In this document: positions 24,870-34,543 of the stretch, one piece after another
Layout: each line of letters opens with the position of its first letter
Position numbering within the stretch: the stretch's first letter is position 1
The notes under the pieces: generated by a model
Told to the model about the DNA's origin: nothing
What the model saw: only the letters and a program-made list of their open reading frames with translations
Databases searched by the model: none
Source: Burkholderiaceae bacterium
GTDB lineage: Bacteria > Pseudomonadota > Gammaproteobacteria > Burkholderiales > Burkholderiaceae_E
NCBI GenBank assembly: GCA_019635275.1
Contig: JAHBZV010000011.1
Coordinates: 1 to 64,000 of the forward strand
Reading direction: 5' to 3'
Length of the DNA stretch: 64,000 nucleotides
Position numbers and translations under genes: made by a program

Positions 24870-26105
24870 ATGAACCTGCTTTCCAAGCGGAGCAGACGGT
24901 CGGTGCTCGCTGCCGTGGTTTCGATGGCCGTCGGGCTGCCGCTCGCGGCCAACGCCCAGGAGGCCAAGAAGGAAGAAGAGCCGTTCTGGGCCAAGGGCCG
25001 GCCGAACACCGATACCGCGATGAAGATGGCGCCGGTGCCGGCGTTCCCGATCCCGACGCCGGCCGACAAGCTGCCGATCTCGAAGATGAAGCTGCCGCCC
25101 GGCTTCAAGGCCGAGGTGTGGGCCAGCGACGTACTCGACGCCCGCGGCATGCGCCAGGGCGACAAGGGCACGGTGTTCGTGAGCTCGCTGTTCGTCGCCG
25201 GCAAGGTCTACGCGATCACCGACAAGGGCGGCAAGCGCGAGGTGAAGACCATCCTCGAGAAGCAGATGCTGCCCAACGGCATCGAGTTCTACAAGGGCGC
25301 GCTGTACGTCGCCACGCCGAAGGAGATCGTCCGCTACGACAACATCGAGTCGAGCCTCGACAAGCTGCCCGCGCCGGTCACGGTGTACGACAAGCTGCCC
25401 GGAGAGATCCCGCACGGCTGGAAGTTCATCAAGGTCGGCCCGGACGGCAAGCTCTACGTGCCGGTCGGTGCGCCGTGCAACATCTGCAATCCGTCGGAGC
25501 AGTACGCACGGATCTTCCGGATCAACCTCGACGGCAGCGGCGAGGAGACCGTCGCGCGCGGCGTTCGCAACACGGTGGGCTTCGACTTCCATCCGAAGAC
25601 CGGCGAGCTCTGGTTCGGCGACAACCAGCGCGACTGGCTGTCCGAAGACCTGCCCAGCGACGAGCTGAACCATGTCACCAAGCCCGGCAAGCAGCACTTC
25701 GGCTTCCCGTTCTGCCACTCGGGCGAGTACGCCGACCCCGAGTTCGGCTGGGGCACGAGTTGCAAGGACTACACGAAGCCGGCCACGCTGCTCGGCCCGC
25801 ACGCGGCGCCGCTGGGCATGCGCTTCTACACCGGCAAGATGTTCCCGGCCAAGTACCAGAACGCGATCTTCCTCACGCGTCACGGCCCGTGGAACCGCAG
25901 CCAGAAGTACGCCGCCGACGTGGTCGCGATCTTCCTCGACGCGAAGGGCAACGTGTCGAAGGTCGAGCCCTTCCTCACCGGGTTGGTCGAAAACAACGGC
26001 TACCTCGGCCGGCCCGCCGACGTGATGGTGATGAAGGACGGATCGCTGCTGGTGTCCGACGACCACAACGGCGCGATCTACCGCATCACCTACAGCAAGC
26101 GCTGA
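24870..26105 (+). CDS. Soluble PQQ-type sugar dehydrogenase (sorbosone / aldose dehydrogenase family)
   Basis: 411 residues with a twin-Arg-like, Sec-compatible signal peptide (RSRRSVLAAVVSMAVGLPLAANAQ, cut near 30). The mature part is a six-bladed propeller of the GSDH family: LPPGFKAEVWASDVLDARGM, GKVYAITDKGG, QMLPNGIEFYKGALYVAT, GWKFIKVGPDGKLYVPVGAPCNIC, ARGVRNTVGFDFHPKTGELWFGDNQRDWL, and the end GRPADVMVMKDGSLLVSDDHNGAIYRI. Family members oxidise sugars in the periplasm with PQQ. Four cysteines (CNIC and two more) may form disulfides. AAGGAGGAG precedes the ATG. It overlaps the following cytochrome gene by one base (TGATG). Confidence 0.88.
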   Translation: MNLLSKRSRRSVLAAVVSMAVGLPLAANAQEAKKEEEPFWAKGRPNTDTAMKMAPVPAFPIPTPADKLPISKMKLPPGFKAEVWASDVLDARGMRQGDKGTVFVSSLFVAGKVYAITDKGGKREVKTILEKQMLPNGIEFYKGALYVATPKEIVRYDNIESSLDKLPAPVTVYDKLPGEIPHGWKFIKVGPDGKLYVPVGAPCNICNPSEQYARIFRINLDGSGEETVARGVRNTVGFDFHPKTGELWFGDNQRDWLSEDLPSDELNHVTKPGKQHFGFPFCHSGEYADPEFGWGTSCKDYTKPATLLGPHAAPLGMRFYTGKMFPAKYQNAIFLTRHGPWNRSQKYAADVVAIFLDAKGNVSKVEPFLTGLVENNGYLGRPADVMVMKDGSLLVSDDHNGAIYRITYSKR

Positions 26106-26749
26106 TGCCGGTCGCCGCGGCGCGCAGGCGCCGCCCTGGCCGCGCCGCGCGGATCGCGAGCCTCGTGCTCGCGGCCTGCGCGGCCAAGGCGGTGCTCGCC
26201 GCGCCGGGCCCCTTCGAACAGCGCTTCGCAACCTGCCTGGCCTGCCACGGCGCAAGCGGCCAGTCGCAGACGCCGCTCACGCCGTCGCTGGGCGGCCAGC
26301 CCGCCTTCTTCGCGATGACGCAGCTGTTCCTGCTGCGCGACGGCCGGCGCGGCGAGCCGGTGATGATCGAGCAGGCGAAGGGCATGAGCAACGACGACCT
26401 GCGCGCGTTCGCCGACGCGATCTCGAAGTTGCCGCCGCCGCTGCCGCCCACCGACAAGGCCGATCCGCTGCGCTTCGAGCGCGGCCGTGCGCTGGCGGCG
26501 CAACACCGCTGCGGGGTCTGCCACAACCCTGACTTCTCCGGCCGCGAGCAGATGCCGCGCCTGGCGAACCAGCGCGAGGACTACCTGCTGAAGGCGATGC
26601 GCGAGTTCGCCAGCGGCAAGCGACTGGGCTATGGCGCGGCGATGACGCAGGAACTCAGCGGCCTGTCCGACACCGACCTGACCGACCTCGCCCACTTCTT
26701 CGCGCACCAGCCGCCCGCGAAGGCGGCCGGCCGCCCCGCCGCCCGATGA
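26105..26749 (+). CDS. Periplasmic diheme cytochrome c (c4-like)
   Basis: 214 residues with an N-terminal signal sequence (Arg-rich start, then IASLVLAACAAKAVLAAP). Two heme c sites are present, CLACH at 44-48 and CGVCH at 136-140, each in a cytochrome c domain of about 90 residues. LVPs such as AKGMSNDDLRAFADAIS and MTQELSGLSDTDLTDLAHFFA are the c4 pattern, with Met residues available as sixth ligands. As the immediate neighbour of the PQQ dehydrogenase it is the obvious electron acceptor, passing electrons on to an oxidase (inference). It overlaps the next small gene by ATGA. Confidence 0.92.
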   Translation: MPVAAARRRRPGRAARIASLVLAACAAKAVLAAPGPFEQRFATCLACHGASGQSQTPLTPSLGGQPAFFAMTQLFLLRDGRRGEPVMIEQAKGMSNDDLRAFADAISKLPPPLPPTDKADPLRFERGRALAAQHRCGVCHNPDFSGREQMPRLANQREDYLLKAMREFASGKRLGYGAAMTQELSGLSDTDLTDLAHFFAHQPPAKAAGRPAAR

Positions 26750-26880
26750 CGGCATTCTGGGTCATCGGCATCGGCATCAACCTCGTCGTGCTCGTCGCGC
26801 TGGGCGTGTGGGTCGCCCGCAACTGGAATCCGCGCGGCCGCGAACGCGACGACGATGCCGGCCGCGGCGACCGGCGCTGA
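26746..26880 (+). CDS. 44-residue single-helix membrane protein
   Basis: The ATG at 26746 overlaps the cytochrome stop as ATGA. The product has one transmembrane helix ([20 protein letters not shown], residues 4-23) and a charged tail rich in Arg and Asp. Codon use and tight coupling argue that it is real. It may anchor or assemble the cytochrome or dehydrogenase at the membrane. I do not recognise a family. Confidence 0.6.
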   Translation: MTAFWVIGIGINLVVLVALGVWVARNWNPRGRERDDDAGRGDRR

Positions 26881-26956
26881 GCCAATCCGGCCGTGTAAAA
26901 TCAAGGGTTTATCCGGCCCCGCGCCGGCGACCCCCTCCCCCGGATCTCCCAGCACC

Positions 26957-29626
26957 ATGCACGACAAGTACGACGCCGCTGCGGTCGAAGCGGCCGCCCA
27001 GGCGCACTGGGCGGCGAGCGACGCCTACCGCGCGATCGAGCACGACCCGCGCTTTCCGAAGGGCAAGTTCTACGCCTGCTCGATGCTGCCCTACCCGTCG
27101 GGCAAGTTGCACATGGGGCACGTGCGCAACTACACGATCAACGACGTGATGTACCGGCACCTGCGGATGAACGGGTACAACGTGCTGATGCCGATGGGCT
27201 GGGACGCGTTCGGCCTGCCCGCCGAGAACGCGGCGATGAAGAACGGCGTCGCCCCGGCGAAGTGGACCTGGGACAACATCGCCCACATGAAGGGGCAGAT
27301 GCAGGCGATGGGCCTGGCCATCGACTGGACCCGCGAAGTCGCCACCTGTTCGCCCGACTACTACAAGTGGAACCAGTGGCTGTTCCTGAAGATGCTCGAA
27401 CACGGCATCGCCTACCTGAAGACCGGCACCGTCAACTGGGACCCGGTCGACCAGACGGTGCTCGCCAACGAGCAGGTGATCGACGGCCGCGGCTGGCGCT
27501 CGGGCGCGCTGGTCGAGAAGCGCGAGATCCCGATGTACTACCTCGGCATCACCCGCTACGCCGAGGAACTGCTCGCCGACCTCGAAGGGCTCGGCTGGCC
27601 CGAGCGCGTGAAGCTGATGCAGGAGAACTGGATCGGCCGCTCGACCGGCGTGCGCTTCGCGTTCACGCACGACGTCCGCGACGCGCGGGGAACGCTCGTC
27701 GGCGATGGACGCATGTACGTGTTCACGACGCGTGCCGACACGATCATGGGCGTGACCTTCGTCGCAGTCGCCCCCGAGCACCCGATCGCCGCCGTCGCGG
27801 CGGCACGCGACCCCGAACTGGCCGCGTTCATCGACGAGTGCAAGCGCGGCGGCGTCACCGAGGCCGAGCTCGCGACGCGCGAGAAGGACGGCCGGCCCAC
27901 CGGCCTCTTCGTGGCGCACCCGCTGACCGGCGAACCGGTCGAGGTCTGGGTCGGCAACTACGTGCTGATGAGCTACGGCGACGGCGCGGTGATGGGCGTG
28001 CCCGCGCACGACGAGCGCGACTTCGCGTTCGCGCGCAAGTTCGGGTTGCCGATCCGCCAGGTCATCGACGTGAGGGGCCAGCCGTTCTTGGACCGGGAAT
28101 GGCAGGCCTGGTACGAGGACAAGGCGAACGGGCGCTGCGTCCACTCCGGCAAGTACGACGGACTCGCGCACGAGGCCGCGGTCGACGCGATCGCCGCCGA
28201 CCTCGCCGCGAAGGGGCTCGGCGAGAAGCGCATCCAGTACCGGCTGCGCGACTGGGGCATCTCGCGCCAGCGTTACTGGGGCACGCCGATTCCGATCATC
28301 CACTGCGACGCCTGCGGCGCGGTGCCGGTGCCCTACGAAGACCTGCCGGTCGTGCTGCCCGAAGACCTGGTTCCCGACGGCAGCGGAAATCCGCTTGCGA
28401 AGGACGAACGGTTCCTGAGGTGCGCCTGCCCGAAGTGCGGCAAGCCCGCGCGGCGCGAGACCGACACGATGGACACCTTCGTCGACTCGTCGTGGTACTA
28501 CATGCGCTACTGCTCGCCCGACAACGCGCAGGCGATGGTCGACGCGCGCAACGACTACTGGATGCCGATGGACCAGTACATCGGCGGGATCGAGCACGCG
28601 GTGCTGCACCTGCTGTACGCGCGCTTCTGGACGAAGGTGATGCGCGACGTTCGCGGCGACTTCCCCGGAGACGCCGGGCGCGGGCTGGTGCAGTTCGACG
28701 AACCGTTCAGCAACCTGCTCTGCCAGGGCATGGTGCTCAACCACATCTTCTCGCGCAAGAGCGACAAGGGCGGCATCGAGTACTTCTGGCCCGACGACAT
28801 CGAGTGGATCCACGACGAGGCGGGCAAGCCGGTCGGCTGCCGCTCGAAGACCGACGGATTGCCGGTGGACTACAACGGCATCGGCACGATGTCGAAGAGC
28901 AAGAACAACGGCGTCGACCCGCAGTCGCTGATCGACCAGTACGGCGCCGACACCGCGCGGCTGTTCGTGATGTTCGCGTCGCCCCCCGAGCAGACGCTCG
29001 AGTGGTCCGGCGCCGGTGTCGAGGGCGCGCAGCGCTTCCTGCGCCGGCTGTGGGCCTGCGCGTTCGAGCAGCACGCGACGCTCTCGGCGGCGCCCGCCCC
29101 GCTCGACCCCTCTCGGCTGTCGGAGGCGCACAAGGCGCTGCGCCGCGAGATCCACACGATCCTGCGCCAGGCCGACTACGACTACCAGCGCAAGCAGTAC
29201 AACACCGTCGTCTCGGCGGCGATGAAGATGCTCAACGCGATCGAGGGCGCGAAGCTCGAAGCGTCGCCGGAGTCCACCGGGGTGATGCGCGAGGCGCTGT
29301 CCATCCTGATCCGCGTGCTGTATCCGGTCGTGCCGCACGTGACGCACGCGCTGTGGAGCGGGCTCGGCTACGCGCGAAGCCACGGCGACCTGCTCGACGC
29401 GCCGTGGCCGCAGGTCGACGAAGGCGCCCTGGCGCAGGACGAGATCGAGCTCGTGCTGCAGATCAACGGCAAGGTGCGCGGAGCCGTGCGCGTGCCCGCG
29501 CAGGCCGACCGTGCCGCGATCGAAGCCGCCGCCGTGTCGACCGAGGCATTCGTCCGCCACGCCGAAGGCCGCGCCGCGCGAAAGGTGATCGTCGTGCCCG
29601 GCCGCCTGGTCAACGTCGTCGTCTGA
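26957..29626 (+). CDS. leuS: Leucyl-tRNA synthetase
   Basis: 889 residues, class I synthetase charging tRNA-Leu. The HIGH motif appears as [14 protein letters not shown] and the KMSKS motif as [12 protein letters not shown]. The CP1 editing domain is present ([29 protein letters not shown]) and the C-terminal domain ends [16 protein letters not shown]. The ATG at 26957 gives the standard N-terminus. Upstream TAAAAT at 26896-26901 is a plausible -10. It leads the leuS-lptE-holA cluster, a common proteobacterial order. Confidence 0.98.
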   Translation: MHDKYDAAAVEAAAQAHWAASDAYRAIEHDPRFPKGKFYACSMLPYPSGKLHMGHVRNYTINDVMYRHLRMNGYNVLMPMGWDAFGLPAENAAMKNGVAPAKWTWDNIAHMKGQMQAMGLAIDWTREVATCSPDYYKWNQWLFLKMLEHGIAYLKTGTVNWDPVDQTVLANEQVIDGRGWRSGALVEKREIPMYYLGITRYAEELLADLEGLGWPERVKLMQENWIGRSTGVRFAFTHDVRDARGTLVGDGRMYVFTTRADTIMGVTFVAVAPEHPIAAVAAARDPELAAFIDECKRGGVTEAELATREKDGRPTGLFVAHPLTGEPVEVWVGNYVLMSYGDGAVMGVPAHDERDFAFARKFGLPIRQVIDVRGQPFLDREWQAWYEDKANGRCVHSGKYDGLAHEAAVDAIAADLAAKGLGEKRIQYRLRDWGISRQRYWGTPIPIIHCDACGAVPVPYEDLPVVLPEDLVPDGSGNPLAKDERFLRCACPKCGKPARRETDTMDTFVDSSWYYMRYCSPDNAQAMVDARNDYWMPMDQYIGGIEHAVLHLLYARFWTKVMRDVRGDFPGDAGRGLVQFDEPFSNLLCQGMVLNHIFSRKSDKGGIEYFWPDDIEWIHDEAGKPVGCRSKTDGLPVDYNGIGTMSKSKNNGVDPQSLIDQYGADTARLFVMFASPPEQTLEWSGAGVEGAQRFLRRLWACAFEQHATLSAAPAPLDPSRLSEAHKALRREIHTILRQADYDYQRKQYNTVVSAAMKMLNAIEGAKLEASPESTGVMREALSILIRVLYPVVPHVTHALWSGLGYARSHGDLLDAPWPQVDEGALAQDEIELVLQINGKVRGAVRVPAQADRAAIEAAAVSTEAFVRHAEGRAARKVIVVPGRLVNVVV

Positions 29627-29633
29627 GGCGTCG

Positions 29634-30212
29634 ATGCGTGCCGCGCGAACGGGGTCGGCGCATCGGGGCGGCGCGGGTGCCGGCAAGTCGCCGGCGCGCG
29701 GCGGCGTGAGCACGAGGCACACCCGGCGCACGCTGTCGGTCGCACTGGCGTCGCTCGCCGTCGCGACCATGACCGGCTGCGGCTTCCAGCTGCGCCGTTC
29801 CGCCGCGCTGCCCTTTCGCACGCTGTACACCGGCTTCGCGCCGACGTCGGCGATCGGCGCCGAGTTCCGCCGGCTCGTGCGCGTCGCCGAGGACACGCGC
29901 CTGGTCGACGATCCTGCCGAGGCCGACGCGCGGCTCGAGGTCATCCGCGAAGTGCGCGAGAAGGAGGTGGTCGGCTTCTCGAGCACCGGCCGCCCGCGCG
30001 AGTACCAGCTGCGGCTGCGCTTCACGTTCCGCGTCGTCGACCGCGACGGCCAGCCGCTGCTCGCACCCACCGAGATCGTCCTGCGGCGCGACATCACGTC
30101 GAGCGACATCGAGGTCGTCGCCAAGCAGCAGGAGGAAGAACTCCTCTATCGCGAGATGCAGTCGGACCTGGTCCAGCAGTTGCTGCGGCGGCTCGCCGCG
30201 ATCCGGCGGTGA
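29634..30212 (+). CDS. lptE: LPS-assembly lipoprotein LptE
   Basis: 192 residues. LptE plugs the LptD barrel and helps insert lipopolysaccharide in the outer membrane. The lipobox ATMTGC follows a hydrophobic stretch (TLSVALASLAVATM), giving a mature protein starting CGFQLRRSAALPFRTLY. The domain ends with AKQQEEELLYREMQSDLVQQLLRRLAAI, typical of the family. The start is uncertain: the ATG at 29634 has GAGG and lies 8 bases after leuS, but yields a long 45-residue pre-sequence. A GTG at 29706 would give a normal signal peptide of 24. It overlaps holA by GTGA. Confidence 0.9.
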   Translation: MRAARTGSAHRGGAGAGKSPARGGVSTRHTRRTLSVALASLAVATMTGCGFQLRRSAALPFRTLYTGFAPTSAIGAEFRRLVRVAEDTRLVDDPAEADARLEVIREVREKEVVGFSSTGRPREYQLRLRFTFRVVDRDGQPLLAPTEIVLRRDITSSDIEVVAKQQEEELLYREMQSDLVQQLLRRLAAIRR

Positions 30213-31231
30213 CGCAGGTCCGCGCCGAGAACCTCGCCGCGGCGTTGGCCCGCGGTGTTCCGCCGCTGGTCTGGATCCACGGCGACGAGCCCCTGCTCGT
30301 CCAGGAGGCGGCCCACGCGGTGCGCCAGGCACTGCGCGCATCCGGCTTCGACGAGCGGCAGGTCTTCGACGGCGGACGCGGCTTTCGCGCCGAAGCCTTC
30401 GTCGCCGAGGCCAGCGCGCTGTCGCTGTTCGCGAGCCGGCGCCTGATCGAGTTGCGCCTGCCGGGCAAACCGAACCGCGAGATCGGGCAGATGCTCGCCG
30501 ACGCCGCGGCACAGGCTTCCGAGGACACCCGGCTGCTGGTCAGCGGCCCGCGGCTCGACCGCGCGACGACCGAATCGGCCTGGTTCGCCGCCGTCGACCG
30601 CGCCGGGCTGATCGTCCCGGTCTGGCCGGTCGAGCGCGCGCAACTGCCGCAGTGGATCGCCGCCCGTCTGGCTCGCCAGAAGCAGCGCGCCGATCGCGAC
30701 ACGCTCGAGCTGATCGCCGAGCGGGTCGAAGGCAACCTGCTGGCCGCCCAGCAGGAGATCGGCAAGCTCGGGCTGCTGTTCCCCGAGGGCGAACTCCCGC
30801 CCGAGGAGACCCGCGCCGCGGTGCTCGACGTTGCGCGCTACGACGCGTTCGATCTGGTGGCGGCGGTGCTCGCCGGCGACGTCGCGCGCGCGCTGCGCAG
30901 CCTCGACGGCTTGCGCGCCGAGGGGGTCGCCGAACCGCTGGTACTCTGGGCGCTCGCCGACGCGCTGCGCACGCTGCTCAGGCTCGCCGAGGCGCGCCGC
31001 GCCGGGCGCCCGCTGGCGCAGGCGCTGCGCGAGGCGCGCGTGTTCGGTCCGCGCGAGAGGCTGTTCGAGCAGGCGCTGCGCCGCCTGGACGAGGAGCGCC
31101 TGCGCGCGGCGCTGCAGCAGGCCGCCGGGACCGATAGAATGATCAAGGGGCTCGACGGCACCGACGCGTGGCGCGGACTTCAGGATCTCGCCATGTCGGT
31201 GGCAGGCGCCCCGACCCTCGCAGGGAACTGA
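30209..31231 (+). CDS. holA: DNA polymerase III delta subunit
   Basis: 340 residues. HolA is the clamp-loader wrench that opens the beta ring. Family features are [23 protein letters not shown], the [15 protein letters not shown] segment, [19 protein letters not shown] and the C-terminal collar domain around [22 protein letters not shown]. The GTG at 30209 overlaps the lptE stop. It is followed one base later by proA, which starts with TTG. Confidence 0.95.
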   Translation: MTQVRAENLAAALARGVPPLVWIHGDEPLLVQEAAHAVRQALRASGFDERQVFDGGRGFRAEAFVAEASALSLFASRRLIELRLPGKPNREIGQMLADAAAQASEDTRLLVSGPRLDRATTESAWFAAVDRAGLIVPVWPVERAQLPQWIAARLARQKQRADRDTLELIAERVEGNLLAAQQEIGKLGLLFPEGELPPEETRAAVLDVARYDAFDLVAAVLAGDVARALRSLDGLRAEGVAEPLVLWALADALRTLLRLAEARRAGRPLAQALREARVFGPRERLFEQALRRLDEERLRAALQQAAGTDRMIKGLDGTDAWRGLQDLAMSVAGAPTLAGN

Positions 31232-31232
31232 C

Positions 31233-32516
31233 TTGGACATCCATCCCATCGACATCCGGGCCTACGTGGCCGACGTCGGCCGGCGCGCACGGGCGGCGAG
31301 CCGCCTGACTGCGCGCGCGGCCACCGCTGCCAAGGATCGCGCGCTGGCAGCCACCGCTGCCGCGATCCGCCGCGAGGTGGGCGCGCTGAAGGCGGCCAAC
31401 GACAAGGACCTCGCTGCCGCGCGCGCCGCCGGCCACGACCCGGCGTTCGTCGATCGGCTGGCGCTCACCGACGCGGTGATCGAGTCGATGGCCAGCGGCC
31501 TCGAGCAGATCGTCGCGCTGCCCGACCCGGTCGGCGAAATCCTCGACATGCGCTTCCGCCCGACCGGCATCCAGGTGGGCCGGATGCGGGTGCCGCTGGG
31601 CGTCATCGGCATCGTCTACGAATCGCGTCCGAACGTCACGATCGACGCCGCCGGCCTGTGCATCAAGTCGGGCAACGCGACGATCCTTCGCGGCGGCTCC
31701 GAGGCCCTCCACAGCAACCAGGCGCTGGCGGCGCTGATCCGCGAGGGGCTGCGCGACGCCGGGCTTCCCGAGGACGCGGTGCAGGTCATCGAGACGACCG
31801 ATCGCGCCGCGGTCGGCGAGCTGATCACGCATCCCGAGTGGGTCGACGTGATCGTGCCGCGAGGCGGCAAGTCGCTGATCGAGCGCATCTCGCGCGAGTC
31901 GAAGGTGCCGGTGATCAAGCATCTCGACGGCATCTGCCACGTCTACATCGACGACGACGCCGACCTCGACATGGCGGTGCGCATCGCCGACAACGCCAAG
32001 ACACAGCGTTACTCGCCCTGCAACACCATGGAGACGCTGCTGGTGGCCGAAGGCATCGCCGCCGAGGTGCTGCCCCGGCTCGGCCGCCTGTACACGGACA
32101 AGGGCGTCGAACTGCGCGGCGACGCGCGCACGCGCCAGATCCTGTCGGCCGCGGGCGTCGCCTGCCACGAGGCGACCGAGCAAGACTGGCGCACCGAGTA
32201 CCTCGCCCCGATCCTGTCGATCCGGGTCGTCGCCGGCCTGGACGAGGCCATGGACCACATCGCCGCCTACGGCTCGCAGCACACCGACGCGATCGTCACC
32301 GAGAACCACTCGCGCGCGATGCGCTTCGTCCGCGAAGTCGACTCCGCCTCGGTGATGATCAACGCGTCGACCCGCTTCGCCGACGGCTTCGAATACGGGC
32401 TCGGCGCCGAGATCGGCATCTCCACCGACAAGCTGCACGCGCGCGGGCCCGTCGGCCTCGAGGGGCTCACGTCGCTGAAGTACGTCGTGTTCGGTCACGG
32501 CGAGATCCGCGGGTGA
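31233..32516 (+). CDS. proA: Gamma-glutamyl phosphate reductase
   Basis: 427 residues. ProA reduces glutamyl 5-phosphate to the semialdehyde with NADPH in proline synthesis. Signatures are [38 protein letters not shown] and [12 protein letters not shown]. The catalytic Cys is in [13 protein letters not shown] (residue 263). [26 protein letters not shown] is the PROSITE-type motif. The start codon is TTG at 31233; the first in-frame ATG would remove conserved sequence. It overlaps the hemJ-like gene by TGATG. proC, a later step, lies 10 kb away in this window. Confidence 0.96.
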   Translation: MDIHPIDIRAYVADVGRRARAASRLTARAATAAKDRALAATAAAIRREVGALKAANDKDLAAARAAGHDPAFVDRLALTDAVIESMASGLEQIVALPDPVGEILDMRFRPTGIQVGRMRVPLGVIGIVYESRPNVTIDAAGLCIKSGNATILRGGSEALHSNQALAALIREGLRDAGLPEDAVQVIETTDRAAVGELITHPEWVDVIVPRGGKSLIERISRESKVPVIKHLDGICHVYIDDDADLDMAVRIADNAKTQRYSPCNTMETLLVAEGIAAEVLPRLGRLYTDKGVELRGDARTRQILSAAGVACHEATEQDWRTEYLAPILSIRVVAGLDEAMDHIAAYGSQHTDAIVTENHSRAMRFVREVDSASVMINASTRFADGFEYGLGAEIGISTDKLHARGPVGLEGLTSLKYVVFGHGEIRG

Positions 32517-32941
32517 TGTCGACCGGGTATCTCTGGGTCAAGGCGCTGCACATCGTCTTCGTGACGAGCTGGTTCGCGGGGCTGTTCTACCTGCCGCGGA
32601 TCTTCGTGAACCTGGCGATGGTGCCCGACGCCGGCGCCGAACGCGACCGCTTGCTGCTGATGGCGCGCAAGCTGTGGCGATTCATGCAGCCGCTGATGCT
32701 GCTGGCCGTGGCGTTCGGCCTGTGGCTGTGGCTGGGTTACGGCGTCGGCGGCGGCTGGATGCACGCCAAGCTCGCGGTGGTCGTGCTGCTGCTCGGCTAC
32801 CACCACGCGTGCGGGCGCCTTCTGCGCCGCTTCGAGCGCGGCGAGAGCCGGCGCTCGCATGTCTGGTTCCGCTGGTTCAACGAACTGCCGGTGATCGCGC
32901 TGCTGGTCACCGTGGTGCTGGTCGTGGTCAAGCCGTTCTGA
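32516..32941 (+). CDS. hemJ: HemJ-like membrane protein (CopD/UPF0093 family)
   Basis: 141 residues with four helices. It matches the HemJ type of protoporphyrinogen IX oxidase: LWVKALHIVFVTSWFAGLFYLPRIFV (conserved His and Trp), GWMHAKLAVVVLLLGYHHACGRLL, and the end WFNELPVIALLVTVVLVVVKPF. HemJ converts protoporphyrinogen IX to protoporphyrin IX at the inner membrane in many proteobacteria lacking HemG and HemY. Whether it is the only such enzyme here cannot be seen. CopD-family naming is the alternative. It overlaps proA by one base. Confidence 0.82.
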   Translation: MSTGYLWVKALHIVFVTSWFAGLFYLPRIFVNLAMVPDAGAERDRLLLMARKLWRFMQPLMLLAVAFGLWLWLGYGVGGGWMHAKLAVVVLLLGYHHACGRLLRRFERGESRRSHVWFRWFNELPVIALLVTVVLVVVKPF

Positions 32942-32946
32942 CCGCG

Positions 32947-34215
32947 ATGGCCCCGGAGCTGTTCGCCGCGTGCCCGCGCGGCCTCGAGGCCGCGCTCGCC
33001 GCCGAGCTCGCAGGCCTGGGCGCACGCGACTGCCGCGCCGTCCCGGGCGGCGTGCTGTTCGGCGGAGACCGCGAGGTCGCCTACCGCGCCAACCTGTGGT
33101 CGCGGCTCGCCAGCCGCGTGCTTCGCCGCGTCGCGCAGCGGCGCTATCGCGACGACGACGACCTGTACCGGCTGGCGCTCGGCGCCGAATGGGAGCGCTT
33201 CTTCGACGCCGGCCACTCGCTGCGCGTCGACGTGAGTGCGGTGCGATCGCCGCTGCGCAGCCTGAACTTCGCGACGCTGCGCGTGAAGGACGGCATCGTC
33301 GACCGGCTGCGCGAACGCACCGGGGAACGCCCGTCGATCGACACCCGTGCGCCCGACGCGCGCGTGTTCGCCTATCTCGAGGACCGCGAGGCCACGCTCT
33401 ACCTCGACCTCAGCGGCGAGCCGCTCTTCAAGCGGGGGTGGCGCTCCGGACGCGACGACAAGGGCGAAGCGCCGTTGAAGGAGAACCTCGCGGCGGGCCT
33501 GCTCGCCCTGTCGGGCTGGACCCCGGCCGTCCCGCTGTACGACCCGTTCTGCGGCTCCGGAACGATCGCGATCGAGGCCGGGCAGGTCGCGTTCGACATC
33601 GCGCCCGGACTCTCTCGCGCGTTCGGGCTCGAGAAGCTGCTCGACCACGACTCGGGCCTGTGGGCCGCGCTGCGCGCCGAAGCGATCCGGCGGGCCCAGG
33701 CGGGCACGCGGCGCGGCGCGGCCACGGCTCGCCTGGCCGCCTCCGACATCGATCCTCGCGCGGTCGAGCAGGCACGGCGCAACATCGAGCGCGCCGGGCT
33801 GCCGGCGCGCTCGATCGACACCCGCGTCGTCGACGCGGCCCGGTCGACCCCGCCGTTCGATGTGCCCGGCATCATCCTGGCCAATCCGCCCTACGGCGAG
33901 CGCATCGAGGCAGCCGGCGGGTCGGCGCCTGCCGCCGCCGCGCGTCGCGATGCGGCCCGCCACGAGCAGGCGATGAGCGCGTTCGGCGCGACGCTTCGCG
34001 CGCGCTTCACCGGCTGGCAAGCCTGGCTGCTCAGCAGCGATCGCGAACTGCCCCGGCAACTCGGCATGAAGGAGCGCCGCCGCACGCCCCTGTACAACGG
34101 CGCGATCGAATGCCGGCTGTTCGGCTTCGAGATCTTCGGCCGCCCCGGCCGGCTCAGTGGTGACGACGCGGCGCCACCAGCGCCAGCCACGCCAGGCAGA
34201 TCCAGCCCGCGATGA
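32947..34215 (+). CDS. rlmL: RlmL-type 23S rRNA (guanine-N2) methyltransferase
   Basis: 422 residues. An N-terminal ferredoxin-like/THUMP region (ELFAACPRGLEAALAAELAGLGA ... FATLRVKDGIVDRLRE) precedes a Rossmann methyltransferase. That domain has motif I YDPFCGSGTIAIEA and motif IV ILANPPYGER. E. coli RlmL methylates G2445 of 23S rRNA; this is the single-domain version without the RlmK half, usual in betaproteobacteria. The last 20 residues after FGRPGRLSG are Ala/Pro-rich and are read through the 3' end of the opposite-strand DUF423 gene, a 62-base convergent overlap. Confidence 0.9.
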   Translation: MAPELFAACPRGLEAALAAELAGLGARDCRAVPGGVLFGGDREVAYRANLWSRLASRVLRRVAQRRYRDDDDLYRLALGAEWERFFDAGHSLRVDVSAVRSPLRSLNFATLRVKDGIVDRLRERTGERPSIDTRAPDARVFAYLEDREATLYLDLSGEPLFKRGWRSGRDDKGEAPLKENLAAGLLALSGWTPAVPLYDPFCGSGTIAIEAGQVAFDIAPGLSRAFGLEKLLDHDSGLWAALRAEAIRRAQAGTRRGAATARLAASDIDPRAVEQARRNIERAGLPARSIDTRVVDAARSTPPFDVPGIILANPPYGERIEAAGGSAPAAAARRDAARHEQAMSAFGATLRARFTGWQAWLLSSDRELPRQLGMKERRRTPLYNGAIECRLFGFEIFGRPGRLSGDDAAPPAPATPGRSSPR

Positions 34216-34543
34216 ACGCGGCGCCGCCCACTGGCGCCGCCAGCGCCGCGGCACGCCACCCGGTGAGCGCATAGACGTACAGGCTGCCGCAGAACACGAG
34301 GGTTCCCAGCGCGAACAGCGCGCCTGCCAGCGGCGCGGCGCGCCCTTCGAACCGGACGACGGCCCACGCCACCACGCACATGCCGATCGCGTGATACGTC
34401 TGGTATCGCACGGCCGTTTCGAATACCGCCAGGCGCTCCGGCGTCAACGTCGACTGCAGCGCATGCGCGCCGACCGCCCCCGCAGCCACGGCGATCGCGG
34501 CCGACAGCGCGCCGAGGAACAGGAACAGGCGGTCGGCGCTCAC
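34154..34543 (-). CDS. DUF423 small membrane protein
   Basis: 129 residues, four helices. The family pattern is FLFLGALSAAIAVAAGAVGAHAL, LAVFETAVRYQTYHAIGM, LFALGTLVFCGSLYVYALTG and the end APVGGAAFIAGWICLAWLAL. Function of DUF423 (YgdD) is not established. The start is GTG at 34543, overlapping the stop of the upstream lipoprotein gene (GTGA). Its 3' end overlaps rlmL tail to tail. Confidence 0.9.
   Translation of the reverse strand: MSADRLFLFLGALSAAIAVAAGAVGAHALQSTLTPERLAVFETAVRYQTYHAIGMCVVAWAVVRFEGRAAPLAGALFALGTLVFCGSLYVYALTGWRAAALAAPVGGAAFIAGWICLAWLALVAPRRHH

Noticed and set aside
22382-26749. A plus-strand open frame of 1455 codons across the pqqU region
   Set aside because: It is a GC-driven shadow of the receptor and dehydrogenase frames. 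Only the final cytochrome c part has domain content.
26909-30124. A 1071-codon minus-strand frame opposite leuS and lptE
   Set aside because: Both genes on the plus strand are unmistakable; the opposite frame has the repetitive Val/Arg/His composition typical of antisense to GC-rich codons.
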